Source of the DNA: Planctomycetota bacterium
Lineage (GTDB): Bacteria > Planctomycetota > Phycisphaerae > WQYP01
Reading direction: 5' to 3'
Length of the DNA: 64,000 bases
Assembly (NCBI GenBank): GCA_021790385.1
Contig: JAJYDW010000011.1
Span: 1 to 64,000, forward strand
How positions within the stretch are numbered: position 1 is the first letter of the stretch; every line of letters begins with the position of its first letter. The notes beneath the pieces were generated by a model. The model was not told where the DNA came from and made no database searches. It was given only the letters and a program-made list of their open reading frames with translations. Below, piece after piece: positions 27,558 to 36,640 of the stretch. The position numbers and the translations under genes were made by a program.

Positions 27558-28796
27558 ATGGGCACGAGAACATGGTTGTTCATTGCGATTTGCAGCGTTT
27601 TGACGGCTGTGCCCTTGGGATGGGGCAAAGTTTCCCGCGCCCAATCTTTGTCGACCGCGATGTCGCCAGGCTCTGTCAACGCACCTTCTTCGGATGACCG
27701 CGATGAAGGCTACACCGGCCGCACCGCGACCAGGGTGTTTCCGCCGCCTCAGGCACCGCAGCTAACCCGTCGACAAACCATTGCCCTGGCCTGGCAGATT
27801 GCCCTGGCGGCACACGATTTTTCGCCGGGAATTCTCGACGGAGCCTTCGGCCCCAATTCGCTCATGGCCCTGCGGGAATATGCTGCGGCGAAGTTTCCGG
27901 GCGTTAATCCGCTCAACCCGCATGATCCGCGGGTGTTTGACGCTCTGGGTATCGATGTGAAGCATGTTACGGCCACGTATACCATTTCCTCGGCAGATGC
28001 GCAGGCGGTGGGGCATGAACATTATCACTGGCGGGCGATGGCCGCAGCCGATCGTATGCCGTATGGCTCGCTGGAAGGATGTATCTGCGAAAAGTTTCAT
28101 TGCACCCGGCGGCTTTTGCAGCAACTGAATCCGGGAATTCGGTTAAGTGAGCTGCAGACAGGGCAAACGATTAATGTGCCAAACATCCGGCCATTTCCAG
28201 ATCCGCAGGTGGATTTTGGCCTGCCCGGGGGACTTTCGGCGGTGATCGCCGCGGACAAGGCGGATTTGCCCCATCCGCATGTGGCTTATCTGGTCATTAA
28301 CATCCGGCAGAAGGTGATTCGGGCGTACAACGCCCGCAAGCAGGAAGTGGCCTTGTTTCATTGTTCGATTCCGGCCATTCACGCGGACCTGCCCACGCGC
28401 GATGCGTATATCAAGGATATCGCCTTGAATCCAAACTATACGTTTTTTCCATCGGTATTTAAAAGCGTGCATAACATTCATCACCCGCTGCTTATTCCGC
28501 CTGGCCCGCGCAACCCTGTGGGCGTGGTCTGGATGGGACTGAGCATTCCCAATGTGGGGATGCACGGCAATCCGCAGCCGCAGTACATTGGTTTGACCGG
28601 TTCGCACGGATGTTTTCGCATGACCAACTGGGATGCGGTCAATTTGCTTACCCTGGTACACATCGGACTGCCGGTGTTTTTTGTGAACTCCCCCGTACCC
28701 GTTCAAGGTGGGCCTCCCGGCCCGGCGGTCGCCAGTCAGCCAGACAGAGCGTCCGCTGATTCTTCAAACTCCGCTCCGATCCAGGCCGGTTATTGA
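27558..28796 (+). CDS. LysM/L,D-transpeptidase (YkuD) exported protein
   Basis: The 412-residue protein starts with a signal peptide. A peptidoglycan-binding-like region follows (SPGILDGAFGPNSLMALREY), then a LysM-type segment (LNPGIRLSELQTGQTINVPN). The catalytic domain ends in HGN...GLTGSHGCFRMTNWD with Cys352 as nucleophile. YkuD enzymes make 3-3 cross-links in peptidoglycan or anchor proteins to it. This supports a peptidoglycan wall in the organism, now accepted for planctomycetes. ATG 27558 has a weak AGAG upstream. A Pro/Ser-rich tail follows the domain. It lies between csrA and recA, same strand, with gaps that suggest separate transcription. Confidence 0.9.
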   Translation: MGTRTWLFIAICSVLTAVPLGWGKVSRAQSLSTAMSPGSVNAPSSDDRDEGYTGRTATRVFPPPQAPQLTRRQTIALAWQIALAAHDFSPGILDGAFGPNSLMALREYAAAKFPGVNPLNPHDPRVFDALGIDVKHVTATYTISSADAQAVGHEHYHWRAMAAADRMPYGSLEGCICEKFHCTRRLLQQLNPGIRLSELQTGQTINVPNIRPFPDPQVDFGLPGGLSAVIAADKADLPHPHVAYLVINIRQKVIRAYNARKQEVALFHCSIPAIHADLPTRDAYIKDIALNPNYTFFPSVFKSVHNIHHPLLIPPGPRNPVGVVWMGLSIPNVGMHGNPQPQYIGLTGSHGCFRMTNWDAVNLLTLVHIGLPVFFVNSPVPVQGGPPGPAVASQPDRASADSSNSAPIQAGY

Positions 28797-28803
28797 TCGA
28801 TAG

Positions 28804-28834
28804 TTGACGTTAGCCGTTAGTTAGGTATTATAAT
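28804..28834 (+). promoter_or_regulatory. Probable recA promoter
   Basis: TTGACG (28804-28809) is followed by TATTAT (28826-28831, spacer 16) overlapping TATAAT (28829-28834, spacer 19). The 60-base leader leads to the recA start. I do not recognise a LexA box of the common proteobacterial or Gram-positive types here. Confidence 0.55.
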
Positions 28835-28895
28835 CAGCGCGTCGCCCCAGTTGTCGTGGCGGCAAAACCGTGGCTCTTTGTATAGTGAGATGATT

Positions 28896-30062
28896 ATGAC
28901 CAAAGAAACCGCCAGCCCGTCGGCCCGAGATCAAGCCCTGGAACGAGCCTTGTCGCAGATTGAAAAGGCCTATGGCAAGGGCGCCATTATGACGCTGGAT
29001 GGCACCTCCAATCCACTGGCGATTGCCGGCATTTCCACCGGTTCGCTGGGTTTGGATATTGCTTTGGGGGGCAAGGGTATACCGCGCGGCCGCATCGTGG
29101 AAGTGTTCGGGCCGGAATCATCCGGTAAAACCACGCTGTGTCTGCACGTCATTGGGCAGGCGCAGAAAGTCGGCGGCGTGGCCGCATTTGTCGATGCCGA
29201 GCACGCCTTGGACCCCACCTGGGCCAAGCGCCTGGGTGTGAGCCTGCAAAATCTGCTGGTCAGTCAGCCGGACACCGGCGAACAGGCTCTGGAAATTGTG
29301 GAAATGCTGGTGCGCAGCAATGCCGTGGATGTGGTGGTGGTGGACTCTGTTGCGGCCCTTATTCCCAAGGCCGAAATCGAAGGCGACATGGGCGATGCTT
29401 CCATGGGTATGCAGGCCCGGTTGATGAGTCAGGCCATGCGCAAACTCACCGGGGCGGTATCCAAAAGCAAAACCCTGGTGATTTTCATCAACCAGATTCG
29501 CGATAAAATCGGGGTCATGTTCGGCAATCCGGAAACGACTACCGGCGGTCGAGCCTTGAAATTTTACAGCTCCGTGCGCATTGATATTCGCCGTATCAAC
29601 ACCATTAAGGAAGGGGAAGTCGCCATCGGCAATCATGTGCGGGCCAAAGTGGTGAAAAATAAAATTGCCCCGCCTTTCCGCGAGGCTGAATTTGATATTC
29701 TTTTTGACAGCGGCATCAGCTATGAAGGCGAACTGCTGGATATGGCCGTTACCGACAACGTGGTGGACAAAAGCGGCGCGTGGTTCAGCTTTGGGGCGCT
29801 CCGTCTGGGACAGGGGCGTGAACAAAGCCGGCTGTTTCTCAAGGGAAATCCGGAAGTGGCCCGTGAGATACGGGAGAAAGTGCTGGCCCGCCGCATGGTG
29901 GTGGTAGATGACAAAAATACGCCCAATACTGCCAATCCATCCGAAAAAACCGGTGAAAAGGCTGCTGTCAAAGTGGAGGGACGGGAACCCGGACGTCCCA
30001 CCGCACGGGAACCGGTCATGGCTGAAAAGATGGAAAAATCACCGGCGAAAGCCGGCCGGTAG
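28896..30062 (+). CDS. recA: Recombinase RecA
   Basis: RecA forms filaments on single-stranded DNA, drives strand exchange and triggers LexA self-cleavage. The 388-residue product has Walker [10 protein letters not shown] (residues 72-80), [16 protein letters not shown], the L1/L2 region ([38 protein letters not shown]) and [13 protein letters not shown] polar C-terminal tail rich in Lys, Glu and Pro (about 45 residues) is longer and more basic than the acidic tail of E. coli RecA. I chose ATG 28896 over 28890 because of spacing to GTGAGA. The gene converges within 10 bases on the next one. Confidence 0.98.
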   Translation: MTKETASPSARDQALERALSQIEKAYGKGAIMTLDGTSNPLAIAGISTGSLGLDIALGGKGIPRGRIVEVFGPESSGKTTLCLHVIGQAQKVGGVAAFVDAEHALDPTWAKRLGVSLQNLLVSQPDTGEQALEIVEMLVRSNAVDVVVVDSVAALIPKAEIEGDMGDASMGMQARLMSQAMRKLTGAVSKSKTLVIFINQIRDKIGVMFGNPETTTGGRALKFYSSVRIDIRRINTIKEGEVAIGNHVRAKVVKNKIAPPFREAEFDILFDSGISYEGELLDMAVTDNVVDKSGAWFSFGALRLGQGREQSRLFLKGNPEVAREIREKVLARRMVVVDDKNTPNTANPSEKTGEKAAVKVEGREPGRPTAREPVMAEKMEKSPAKAGR

Positions 30063-30072
30063 CGGCGGTGCG

Positions 30073-31566
30073 CTAGCGACCAGGCGCAAAATACCGCCGT
30101 ATTAAATAACGATACTGCTCCGGTACATTTCTTATCCTGTGCACGGCCGTTGAATTTTCCAGGGCTGCGGCAAAATTACCCGAGCCGCGAGCCTTCAATA
30201 CGTGCAGAACTGTTACGTTGCTGCTGGTTATGGAAGAAAACCCGGTTTTCGCCGGGCTGGATGTCGCTGGGGCATGGGGGGTAATGTCGGATGAATTTCC
30301 ACCAGCCGTGCCGCCGGTTGCACCATGCCCCGATGAATTGGCGTGGCCCGGCTTACCCGAACGCACCGGCCTGGGGTGGCCCGGTACCATCGGCCCAAGT
30401 CTTGTTTGCAGCATGTGTTGGGTTTGCTTGAGTGCCGTGGAAAATGCGGCTGCGCTGTTACCACTGGTTGCAACGGCCAGTTTGTGCAGTTGAGAGAGCA
30501 GCTTGGGGTCATACAGGACTTTTTTTTCCGCCCGGCGGATGGTGTAAGCCAGATGGCGCTTTTCCCGCTCCGTAAGACGGGAAAAATCTTGGGAGGCCTG
30601 ACTGCCAGCGCTCATGCCGGCCACACCCGCAGCCATTTTGCGATAGGTGGAATTGCGCAGCAATTCATGCTGGACTGCGGCAGCACCGCTGGGGCTTCCA
30701 TGATGACCCGTGGTGGATCCGGATCTGCTGCCGGCGCTGCCTGGTGATTGGGACTGAGAATTAGCCGGGCGCAAATTGGCTGATAATTGCGGCTTATTTG
30801 GGGAGGAATTACTGGCCTGTGAATTGGCACTGGAAGTGGCCGGTTGGATCGGCTGCGGGCCTGGGCCGGATGCCTGCGCGGCCGCCAGCACATTCCACGG
30901 CCTGGCCGTGGGCGGACCCAGCAGCAAAACCAGAGCAATGGCCAGCGCCGCCACGCCCGTAGCCGCCGCCACCATCCTATACCGCCGGACATTAAAAGGT
31001 TCGGGGCACTTAATATTTCCGATCATGCCAAGAGCGCTCTTTTGAACCAAATGGCGGAAAAGATATTCCACGGGATCGATCGCACTGGTCTTAAAGCTAT
31101 CCACCGCGGTCAACAACACGCCGTTAGCGCCGTTGCCTGCATCCACCAGCCAGGCGGCCTGGCTGAAAGATTTAATAGGGGTGCCCAACACCACCAGTCC
31201 CGCACACACACCCGCCACGGTGCCAACCAACGCCCATGGCGGCAGCACCAGCCACGCCAGCAGGCCAAGTGTTACGGCAATAATGGTTATCAGGTTGGGG
31301 TGTTTGAGCAGGGGCAGACGTTTCATGCCCAAAGCCAGTCCCGCCAGGGATACCATCAGCAGCATCAGTGCAACCATGGGCCGGCCTGACCAAAAGCTAC
31401 GGGCCAGCAGCATCACCAGGAGCACCGTTGCCGCCAGGCACAGGGCAGGTAACAGGCGATCGGTCAGTTCTCCCCAAAACATATTCCGGCGACAGTGCTG
31501 GATAAACGCCGACAATTCCGGCGGAGTGTCAGAGCTTGCGGCATGGCGGCGTTGCGTATTCATCAT
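30073..31566 (-). CDS. Multi-pass membrane protein with low-complexity linker
   Basis: The role is unknown. The 497-residue protein has about four to five N-terminal membrane helices (to roughly residue 220). A Ser/Gln/Pro/Asn-rich linker (about 230-300) and a helical domain (REKRHLAYTIRRAEKKVLYD) follow, then another Ser/Gly/Thr-rich stretch. The ending VPEQYRYLIRRYF recalls the closing motif of membrane proteins found beside BatA/DUF58/MoxR-type genes in planctomycetes, and the layout resembles DUF4175-like proteins. That is a weak comparison. The start codons 31566 or 31563 follow the TAA of the lipoprotein gene by five bases, so the two are translationally coupled. Confidence 0.65.
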   Translation of the reverse strand: MMNTQRRHAASSDTPPELSAFIQHCRRNMFWGELTDRLLPALCLAATVLLVMLLARSFWSGRPMVALMLLMVSLAGLALGMKRLPLLKHPNLITIIAVTLGLLAWLVLPPWALVGTVAGVCAGLVVLGTPIKSFSQAAWLVDAGNGANGVLLTAVDSFKTSAIDPVEYLFRHLVQKSALGMIGNIKCPEPFNVRRYRMVAAATGVAALAIALVLLLGPPTARPWNVLAAAQASGPGPQPIQPATSSANSQASNSSPNKPQLSANLRPANSQSQSPGSAGSRSGSTTGHHGSPSGAAAVQHELLRNSTYRKMAAGVAGMSAGSQASQDFSRLTEREKRHLAYTIRRAEKKVLYDPKLLSQLHKLAVATSGNSAAAFSTALKQTQHMLQTRLGPMVPGHPRPVRSGKPGHANSSGHGATGGTAGGNSSDITPHAPATSSPAKTGFSSITSSNVTVLHVLKARGSGNFAAALENSTAVHRIRNVPEQYRYLIRRYFAPGR

Positions 31567-31571
31567 TTTGA

Positions 31572-32255
31572 TTATCCGTGCCAGTGAATCCATACCCATT
31601 GGCCGTCGGCCTTATTCTTCGCCTGCACCCAAACGCCTTTGGCCAGGTAGCGCAGGCGCACCACGTAGTAACTTAATCCCACCTGGGCCATGGAGCGCCC
31701 GGTTTCGGCGGCCACAATTTGGTAAAGTTCCCGCCGCAGGGCATTATCCTGGCTTACAAACTGGGCCTGCCGGGTGGCAAGATGGGCCCGAGCCACCAGG
31801 TATCCTGTATGGGCCTCGCCCACCAGGTGACTCTCAAGCAAGGCCCGCACCCTGGGATAGTCCGCACGCAGTTGCCGCAGAATCGCTGATTTACCGGGAG
31901 ACGGATTGGCATCGGCAAAGATCACCGGCGTAAGACCGCGGGCCTGTAACAAAGACGAACTCGGTCTGCCCGTCGGTTTTGTGACAGGTTGGGTGGTCGG
32001 AGGAATGTCTACCACAGGAATACCGGCATTAACGGACCCACCGGCTGATTTGCCTGGTGCGGCATGTCCGGTGATGTATTGCATATCATCGCGGGCATTT
32101 TTGACCACCAAGGTCAATGTACCGCTGAGGTTAACATCCACCACCATCGGTTTGGGTTGATGAATGACCACATCGCTGTGGGTACGAATACAGCCGGCCA
32201 CGGCCAGCGTCAGCACACAAGCCGCTCCGGCGGAAGAAATTGATAATCGCAGCAT
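31572..32255 (-). CDS. Lipoprotein resembling a YnbE-YdbL fusion
   Basis: The 227-residue protein has a lipoprotein signal (LTLAVAGC, lipid-bearing Cys22). Then comes a short stretch like YnbE (VVIHQPKPMVVDVNLSGTL; E. coli YnbE reads ...PITINMNVKI). After a Pro/Thr linker, the C-terminal 100 residues look like YdbL/DUF1318: LVGEAHTGYLVAR, LRRELYQIVAAETGRSMAQV and AKGVWVQAKN..GQWV. In E. coli ynbE and ydbL are separate genes behind ydbH, whose product bridges the membranes for phospholipid transport. If the comparison holds, both parts are fused here. No YdbH-like gene is next to it. ATG 32255 follows GGGAG. The downstream membrane protein is coupled. Confidence 0.65.
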   Translation of the reverse strand: MLRLSISSAGAACVLTLAVAGCIRTHSDVVIHQPKPMVVDVNLSGTLTLVVKNARDDMQYITGHAAPGKSAGGSVNAGIPVVDIPPTTQPVTKPTGRPSSSLLQARGLTPVIFADANPSPGKSAILRQLRADYPRVRALLESHLVGEAHTGYLVARAHLATRQAQFVSQDNALRRELYQIVAAETGRSMAQVGLSYYVVRLRYLAKGVWVQAKNKADGQWVWIHWHG

Positions 32256-32462
32256 AAAAAGACTCCCGGTTCAAAAACATCCAACCCCTGCCAGTGTACC
32301 TAAAAGCTACGGTTACTGGCAACGTAGCGCATGGGTTGAAACATTTGCCAGAAACCCCAATGCTTTTTCCGTAAGCCGGTCAGCACGCGAATCAGGTTGG
32401 CGATAAGGATACTAACCCGGAAGGCTTTTCAGCCATGGGCCGCCATGTTACCGTGTTAGATA

Positions 32463-32490
32463 CCAGGCGCGGCGGGTTGCGCGCGCCTGG
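32463..32490 (+). other. Strong hairpin in the hom leader
   Basis: CCAGGCGCG (32463-32471) pairs perfectly with CGCGCCTGG (32482-32490) around a 10-base loop, about 70 bases before the homoserine dehydrogenase start. No T-run follows, so it is not an intrinsic terminator, and no short Thr/Ile-rich leader peptide is evident. Confidence 0.4.
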
Positions 32491-32562
32491 AACAAATGGT
32501 CGCTAGCCTGGCCTTGGCGATGGGCAATCGCGGCCGGGGAACCTGATGGTATGGAGTTTCAG

Positions 32563-33852
32563 ATGAAAACCGGGTTGGCCCTGCTGGGTTGCGGTACTGT
32601 AGGCAGCGCTGTGGCGGATATGCTGCTGACGGAAAAAAAACTTTTACAGGATCGATCCGCCCAGGCCCTGGAACTTAAACATATTCTGGTGCGAAACCGC
32701 GGGCGTAAACGCAAGGTTAAAGCGCCTGCACGGCTCTGGACCACCAATCCTTCCGACATCTGGGCGGACCCCACAGTGGATGTGGTGGTGGAATTAATTG
32801 GCGGGTTGGAACCGGCGCGCACGCTGGCCCTGGCAGCGCTGCGGGCCGGTAAACACCTGGTAACGGCCAACAAACATCTGCTGGCGGTGCATGGGGCGGA
32901 AATCTTCGCTGCGGCGATCAAGGCCCGCCGTGCGGTCTGTTTTGAAGCCTCCTGCGGTGGAGCCATTCCCATCATCATGGCTCTGACGCGCGGTCTTGTG
33001 GCCAATGACATTCAGCGGGTCATCGGTATTGTCAATGGCACCTGCAATTTTATTCTCACCGAAATGTCCACTTCCCACCGCACCTACGCCGATGCCCTGG
33101 CCGGGGCCCAGGCCGCCGGTTATGCCGAAGCGGACCCCACGCTGGATGTCAACGGCACAGACAGCGCCCACAAACTTGCCATTCTGGCGGCGCTGGCATT
33201 CGGAGCCAAAATACCGTTTCCAAAAATTGAGGTCAGCGGAATTCACGGCATGCAGGATCAGGACCTTAAATACGGCCGGGAACTGGGTTACGTATGCAAA
33301 CTGCTGGCAATTGCCGAAAAAATGGATCATGGCATTTCGCTGCGTGTTCACCCCACGTTTCTGGATCACAAACAACTTCTGGCCAATGTCAATGGAGCCT
33401 TCAATGCCATCAGTGTTTCCGGCCATGCCGCCGGCCAAACCATTTATTACGGCCGGGGAGCCGGGCCGCGCCCCACCGCCAGTGCGGTGCTTGCGGATAT
33501 TGTGGAGGCATCCATGGGAACTGCGGCGGTGGTTTTTGCCGGTCTGCCGCTGCTGACTCGCCGCAAGCCCATGCCCATTGTTCCCACCCGCGATATTTTG
33601 TCCCGTAATTACCTGCGCATGACCGCCCTGGATGTGCCGGGCGTGATGCATCATATCACCGGCATTCTGGGCCGGCAGGGAATCAGCATTGCCGCAGTGG
33701 TGCAGCATGAATCCAGAGCCGGGCAGTACGTGCCGCTGGTGGTTATCACGCACGAAGCCCGCGATGGCGCGGTTACCCGTGCCGTGAAACAAATTGATCA
33801 GTTGCGCTGTATCCGCGGACACACGGTGCGCATCCGCATCATGGAACCGTAA
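32563..33852 (+). CDS. hom: Homoserine dehydrogenase with ACT domain
   Basis: The enzyme reduces aspartate semialdehyde to homoserine, the branch point to threonine and methionine. The 429-residue product has the NAD(P) loop LLGCGTVGSAV, the catalytic region ending DVNGTDSAHKLAILAALAFG with the conserved Lys, and a C-terminal ACT domain (LRMTALDVPGVMHHITGILG) for feedback by an amino acid. It is a single-function enzyme without an aspartokinase part. ATG 32563 has GGAG 6 bases upstream; ATG 32551 is the alternative. It is followed after 39 bases by the phosphoglycerate-mutase-like gene, which probably performs the next step. Confidence 0.96.
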   Translation: MKTGLALLGCGTVGSAVADMLLTEKKLLQDRSAQALELKHILVRNRGRKRKVKAPARLWTTNPSDIWADPTVDVVVELIGGLEPARTLALAALRAGKHLVTANKHLLAVHGAEIFAAAIKARRAVCFEASCGGAIPIIMALTRGLVANDIQRVIGIVNGTCNFILTEMSTSHRTYADALAGAQAAGYAEADPTLDVNGTDSAHKLAILAALAFGAKIPFPKIEVSGIHGMQDQDLKYGRELGYVCKLLAIAEKMDHGISLRVHPTFLDHKQLLANVNGAFNAISVSGHAAGQTIYYGRGAGPRPTASAVLADIVEASMGTAAVVFAGLPLLTRRKPMPIVPTRDILSRNYLRMTALDVPGVMHHITGILGRQGISIAAVVQHESRAGQYVPLVVITHEARDGAVTRAVKQIDQLRCIRGHTVRIRIMEP

Positions 33853-33891
33853 GACCCCAATCCACTATAATAACGTCTCGAGGATGCCGAT

Positions 33892-35106
33892 ATGACCATG
33901 AAATATGCCATTGTAATACCGGATGGTGCCGCCGACAGCCCGATTGCCGAACTGGGGGACCAGACTCCGCTGCAGGTGGCGTCTAAACCCCATATGGATG
34001 AAGTAGCTCGCATGGGGCGTATCGGCACCGTGCGTACCACGCCTCCGGGCTATGCGGCGGGTAGTGATGTATGCACGTTGTGCCTGCTGGGCTATAACCC
34101 GGCGCAGTATCATCCGGGGCGTGCTCCGCTGGAGGCTGCGGCCATGGGACTGGCCCTTGGCCCGCAGGACTGGGTTTTTCGCTGCAACTTTGTTACCCTC
34201 ATCGACCAGGTGATGATTGACCATTCCGCAGGCCACATTGGCGATAAGGAAGCCCGGGTGCTGCTTGAAGCGGTGCGGCAGGAAGTCATGGCCCTGGTGC
34301 CGTCGATGCCAGTTGAATATTTTCCAGGCGTCAGCTACCGCAACCTCATGGTGCATCATGGCGGAGATTTTTCGCATCTGCACACCACGCCGCCGCACGA
34401 TATTCCAGATCAGGGCGTGCGCGAATATCTGCCACGCGGTACCGGTGCGGCGGAAATGCTTAAGATCATGGAAGCTGGAAAGCGCGCACTGGCCCAGCAT
34501 GAGGTTAATCTGGTGCGACGGCAGCTCGGCGAAAATCCCGCCACCGATATCTGGCTCTGGGGCCAGGGACGGGCCGGAAACATTCCCGCGTTTGCGTCTC
34601 GCTTTGGCAAAAAAGGGGCGATGATTACCGCGGTAGACTTGCTGCGCGGCATTGCCAATCTCATCGGCTGGCACAACATCGCGGTACCCGGCATCACCAG
34701 CTATCACGATACGGACTACGCTGCCCAGGGCCAATATGCCTGCGCGGCCCTGGATGAGTACGATGTGGTGTGCTGCCACGTGGAAGCCCCGGACGAAGCC
34801 AGCCATCAGGGGGACTTTACCACCAAAATCGCCGCTATTGAATCTATCGATAAATACGTGGTCGGACCGTTGCTGGAAAAATTATCCCGGATGCCGCAAT
34901 GGCGGCTGCTGATCATGCCCGACCATGCCACGCAGTGCGCCACCCGCAAACACCATGATGCGCCGGTGCCGTTTGCCATGGCCGGCACCCAGCGAAAATC
35001 CGCCATCGCCCGGCCCTATACCGAAACCGCCGCCATGCAAAGCGATCTGCATATTGACCGTGGCTATGACCTGATGGATTATTTTCTGGCCGGCATGGAT
35101 CATTGA
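33892..35106 (+). CDS. ApgM-like protein, proposed homoserine kinase
   Basis: The 404-residue protein belongs to the alkaline phosphatase superfamily as an archaeal-type cofactor-independent phosphoglycerate mutase relative. It has IPDGAADSPIAELGDQTPLQ, the phospho-acceptor Ser in AAGSDVCTLCLLGYNP, DVVCCHVEAPDEASHQGD and MPDHATQCATRKHHDAPVPF with metal-binding residues. A subgroup of this family next to hom genes in genomes without classical ThrB has been proposed to phosphorylate homoserine. Its place 39 bases behind hom fits that proposal well. Phosphoglycerate mutase activity remains the alternative. No threonine synthase gene is in the window. Confidence 0.85.
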   Translation: MTMKYAIVIPDGAADSPIAELGDQTPLQVASKPHMDEVARMGRIGTVRTTPPGYAAGSDVCTLCLLGYNPAQYHPGRAPLEAAAMGLALGPQDWVFRCNFVTLIDQVMIDHSAGHIGDKEARVLLEAVRQEVMALVPSMPVEYFPGVSYRNLMVHHGGDFSHLHTTPPHDIPDQGVREYLPRGTGAAEMLKIMEAGKRALAQHEVNLVRRQLGENPATDIWLWGQGRAGNIPAFASRFGKKGAMITAVDLLRGIANLIGWHNIAVPGITSYHDTDYAAQGQYACAALDEYDVVCCHVEAPDEASHQGDFTTKIAAIESIDKYVVGPLLEKLSRMPQWRLLIMPDHATQCATRKHHDAPVPFAMAGTQRKSAIARPYTETAAMQSDLHIDRGYDLMDYFLAGMDH

Positions 35107-35210
35107 TCCGGCCGCCGGATCCGCTACCGGACGCGGCCATCGTTTGGGGGCTTGCCGCCTTGGGTATGTATCATCCATAAACCTTTTTTGAATTCGTACC
35201 AGGAGGCATC

Positions 35211-36179
35211 TTGAAAACTGTAAAAAAAGCTGTGATCACCGCTGCCGGCCGCGGCACCCGTCAATATCCTGCCACCTCGGTCATGCAAAAAGAAATGCTG
35301 CCGCTGGTGGATCGTGACGGCCTGACCAAACCCGTCATCCAGATTATCGCCGAAGAAGCCCTGGATGCCGGTGTAGACCAGATATGCATTGTTGTTTCTC
35401 CAGGGGACGAACCGCAGTTCCGTCAGTATTTTCGGGCGATGGAAAAAGACCTGCTGCCCGCCTTTGCCGGAAAAGAATGGGCTATCCAGGAATCGGCCAA
35501 ACTCGGCCGCATGCAGGCCGCCATGCACTTTGTAGTACAGGAAAGCCCGCAGGGGTATGGACACGCGGTTTACCAGGCCGCAAAATTTGTCGGCGACGAT
35601 CCTTTTCTTTTACTGCTGGGCGATCATATTTACATCTCCGGCCAGCCGCAGCGGTGCGCCCAGCAGTTAATTCAAGCCTATCAGCACACCACCAGCCAGA
35701 CGATTTCCGCGGTAAAAGCTACCCCCGCCGGGCTGCTGCATTTATTTGGGGCCATGAAAGGCTCACCACTTAACGATGGCTCGCGCCTGTACCTGGTGGA
35801 ATTGATAAAGGAAAAGCCGTCTGTGGAGTTTGCCCGGCAGAATCTGATAACGCCCGGTCTGCCGCCGAATCAATACCTGTGCCACTTTGGCATGCATGTT
35901 TTTCCGCCTGCCCTTATGGACATTCTTGCCCGTAATATCCGCGATAACCTGCGTGACAATAATGAAATTCAACTCACCAGCGCCCAGGAAATGCTGCGCC
36001 AGGAAGGCTCCGATTATGTCTGCCTGGAAGTTCTCGGGGAACGCTACGACACGGGCATTCCGTTTGGCCTGATGGAAACACAGATTGCTCTGGCCCTGGC
36101 CGGCGTGCATCGTCAGGAAATCGTGGAAAGTCTGGCCCGGCTGCTCACGCAGCAGTTGGCCAGCGTTAAAAAACAGTGA
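35211..36179 (+). CDS. galU: UTP-glucose-1-phosphate uridylyltransferase (GalU-type)
   Basis: The 322-residue nucleotidyltransferase makes UDP-glucose from UTP and glucose-1-phosphate. The nucleotide-binding start is VKKAVITAAGRGTRQYPATS, followed by KEMLPLVD, then LLLLGDHIY with the metal-binding Asp, and a C-terminal GERYDTGIPFGLME. The G-x-GTR signature is AAGRGTR where most GalU proteins have AAGLGTR. TTG 35211 is a well supported start, since AGGAGG lies 4 bases before it. It trails the homoserine genes by 104 bases and may be separately transcribed. Use of another nucleotide or sugar is possible. Confidence 0.88.
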   Translation: MKTVKKAVITAAGRGTRQYPATSVMQKEMLPLVDRDGLTKPVIQIIAEEALDAGVDQICIVVSPGDEPQFRQYFRAMEKDLLPAFAGKEWAIQESAKLGRMQAAMHFVVQESPQGYGHAVYQAAKFVGDDPFLLLLGDHIYISGQPQRCAQQLIQAYQHTTSQTISAVKATPAGLLHLFGAMKGSPLNDGSRLYLVELIKEKPSVEFARQNLITPGLPPNQYLCHFGMHVFPPALMDILARNIRDNLRDNNEIQLTSAQEMLRQEGSDYVCLEVLGERYDTGIPFGLMETQIALALAGVHRQEIVESLARLLTQQLASVKKQ

Positions 36180-36185
36180 GGCTGC

Positions 36186-36218
36186 GCCTGGCCTGATGAA
36201 AATCTTGACATTTTGGGT
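36186..36218 (+). repeat. 3'-proximal repeat, copy 1
   Basis: Seven bases after the galU stop codon stands a 33-base phrase beginning GCCTGGCCTGATGAAAAT and ending TTGACATTTTGGGT. It recurs with two differences at 44671-44703, eight bases behind another stop codon. Its first 18 bases are identical to the minus strand of 44937-44954. Confidence 0.6.
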
Positions 36219-36640
36219 ATTGTTTGGCCGGGCGCAATATGATGCCGCCGTGTCAAAAAACCCAAGCCATTCGCGCCGCGCCCATGCGTACCGCAAACCG
36301 CGGGCCGAACAGGATTGCTCCTGACCCCTTTTCCCCGTCCGGTGCCCGCGATTCCGACTTTGCGTCGTGTAATTCCAGTTCGGCGATTCGCTGCTAATAA
36401 GATTGTCCGGTGCGTACTATCCATGTCGCTTTCCCAGGCCGTTTTCTGAGGCTTTTATCGGCCGAAATAGACCCACGGATTCAGAAATTGTTTTTCATAG
36501 TTTGTTCTTGCATGGCCGGACGGAGGAGGTTAGAATAATCTTTATTATGGCTCATTGTAGGCTCGACCGGGCCGAAGCGCCGTAAACGGTTACGGTTTTC
36601 TGTACTGTCCAGTAACCATCTGTTGCAAGGAAATACTCGG
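36219..36640. other. Gap before the CBM9-like gene
   Basis: I see no supported gene. It contains scattered repeat-like phrases and, at 36580-36595, a palindromic operator-like site. A ribosome-site-like AGGAGG at 36524-36529 is followed by no convincing frame. Confidence 0.4.
36580..36595. promoter_or_regulatory. LacI-family-type operator candidate
   Basis: CCGTAAACGGTTACGG has perfect 6-base arms (CCGTAA/TTACGG) and a central AANCGNTT core, the pattern bound by many LacI/GalR regulators. It lies 45 bases before the CBM9-like gene, where it could overlap the promoter. No LacI gene is adjacent; the nearest sugar-type regulator is at 43494. Confidence 0.5.

Noticed and set aside
30073-31566. 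Membrane protein as the YdbH partner of the lipoprotein
   Set aside because: Its length, multiple N-terminal helices and low-complexity linkers do not fit the AsmA-like YdbH fold.
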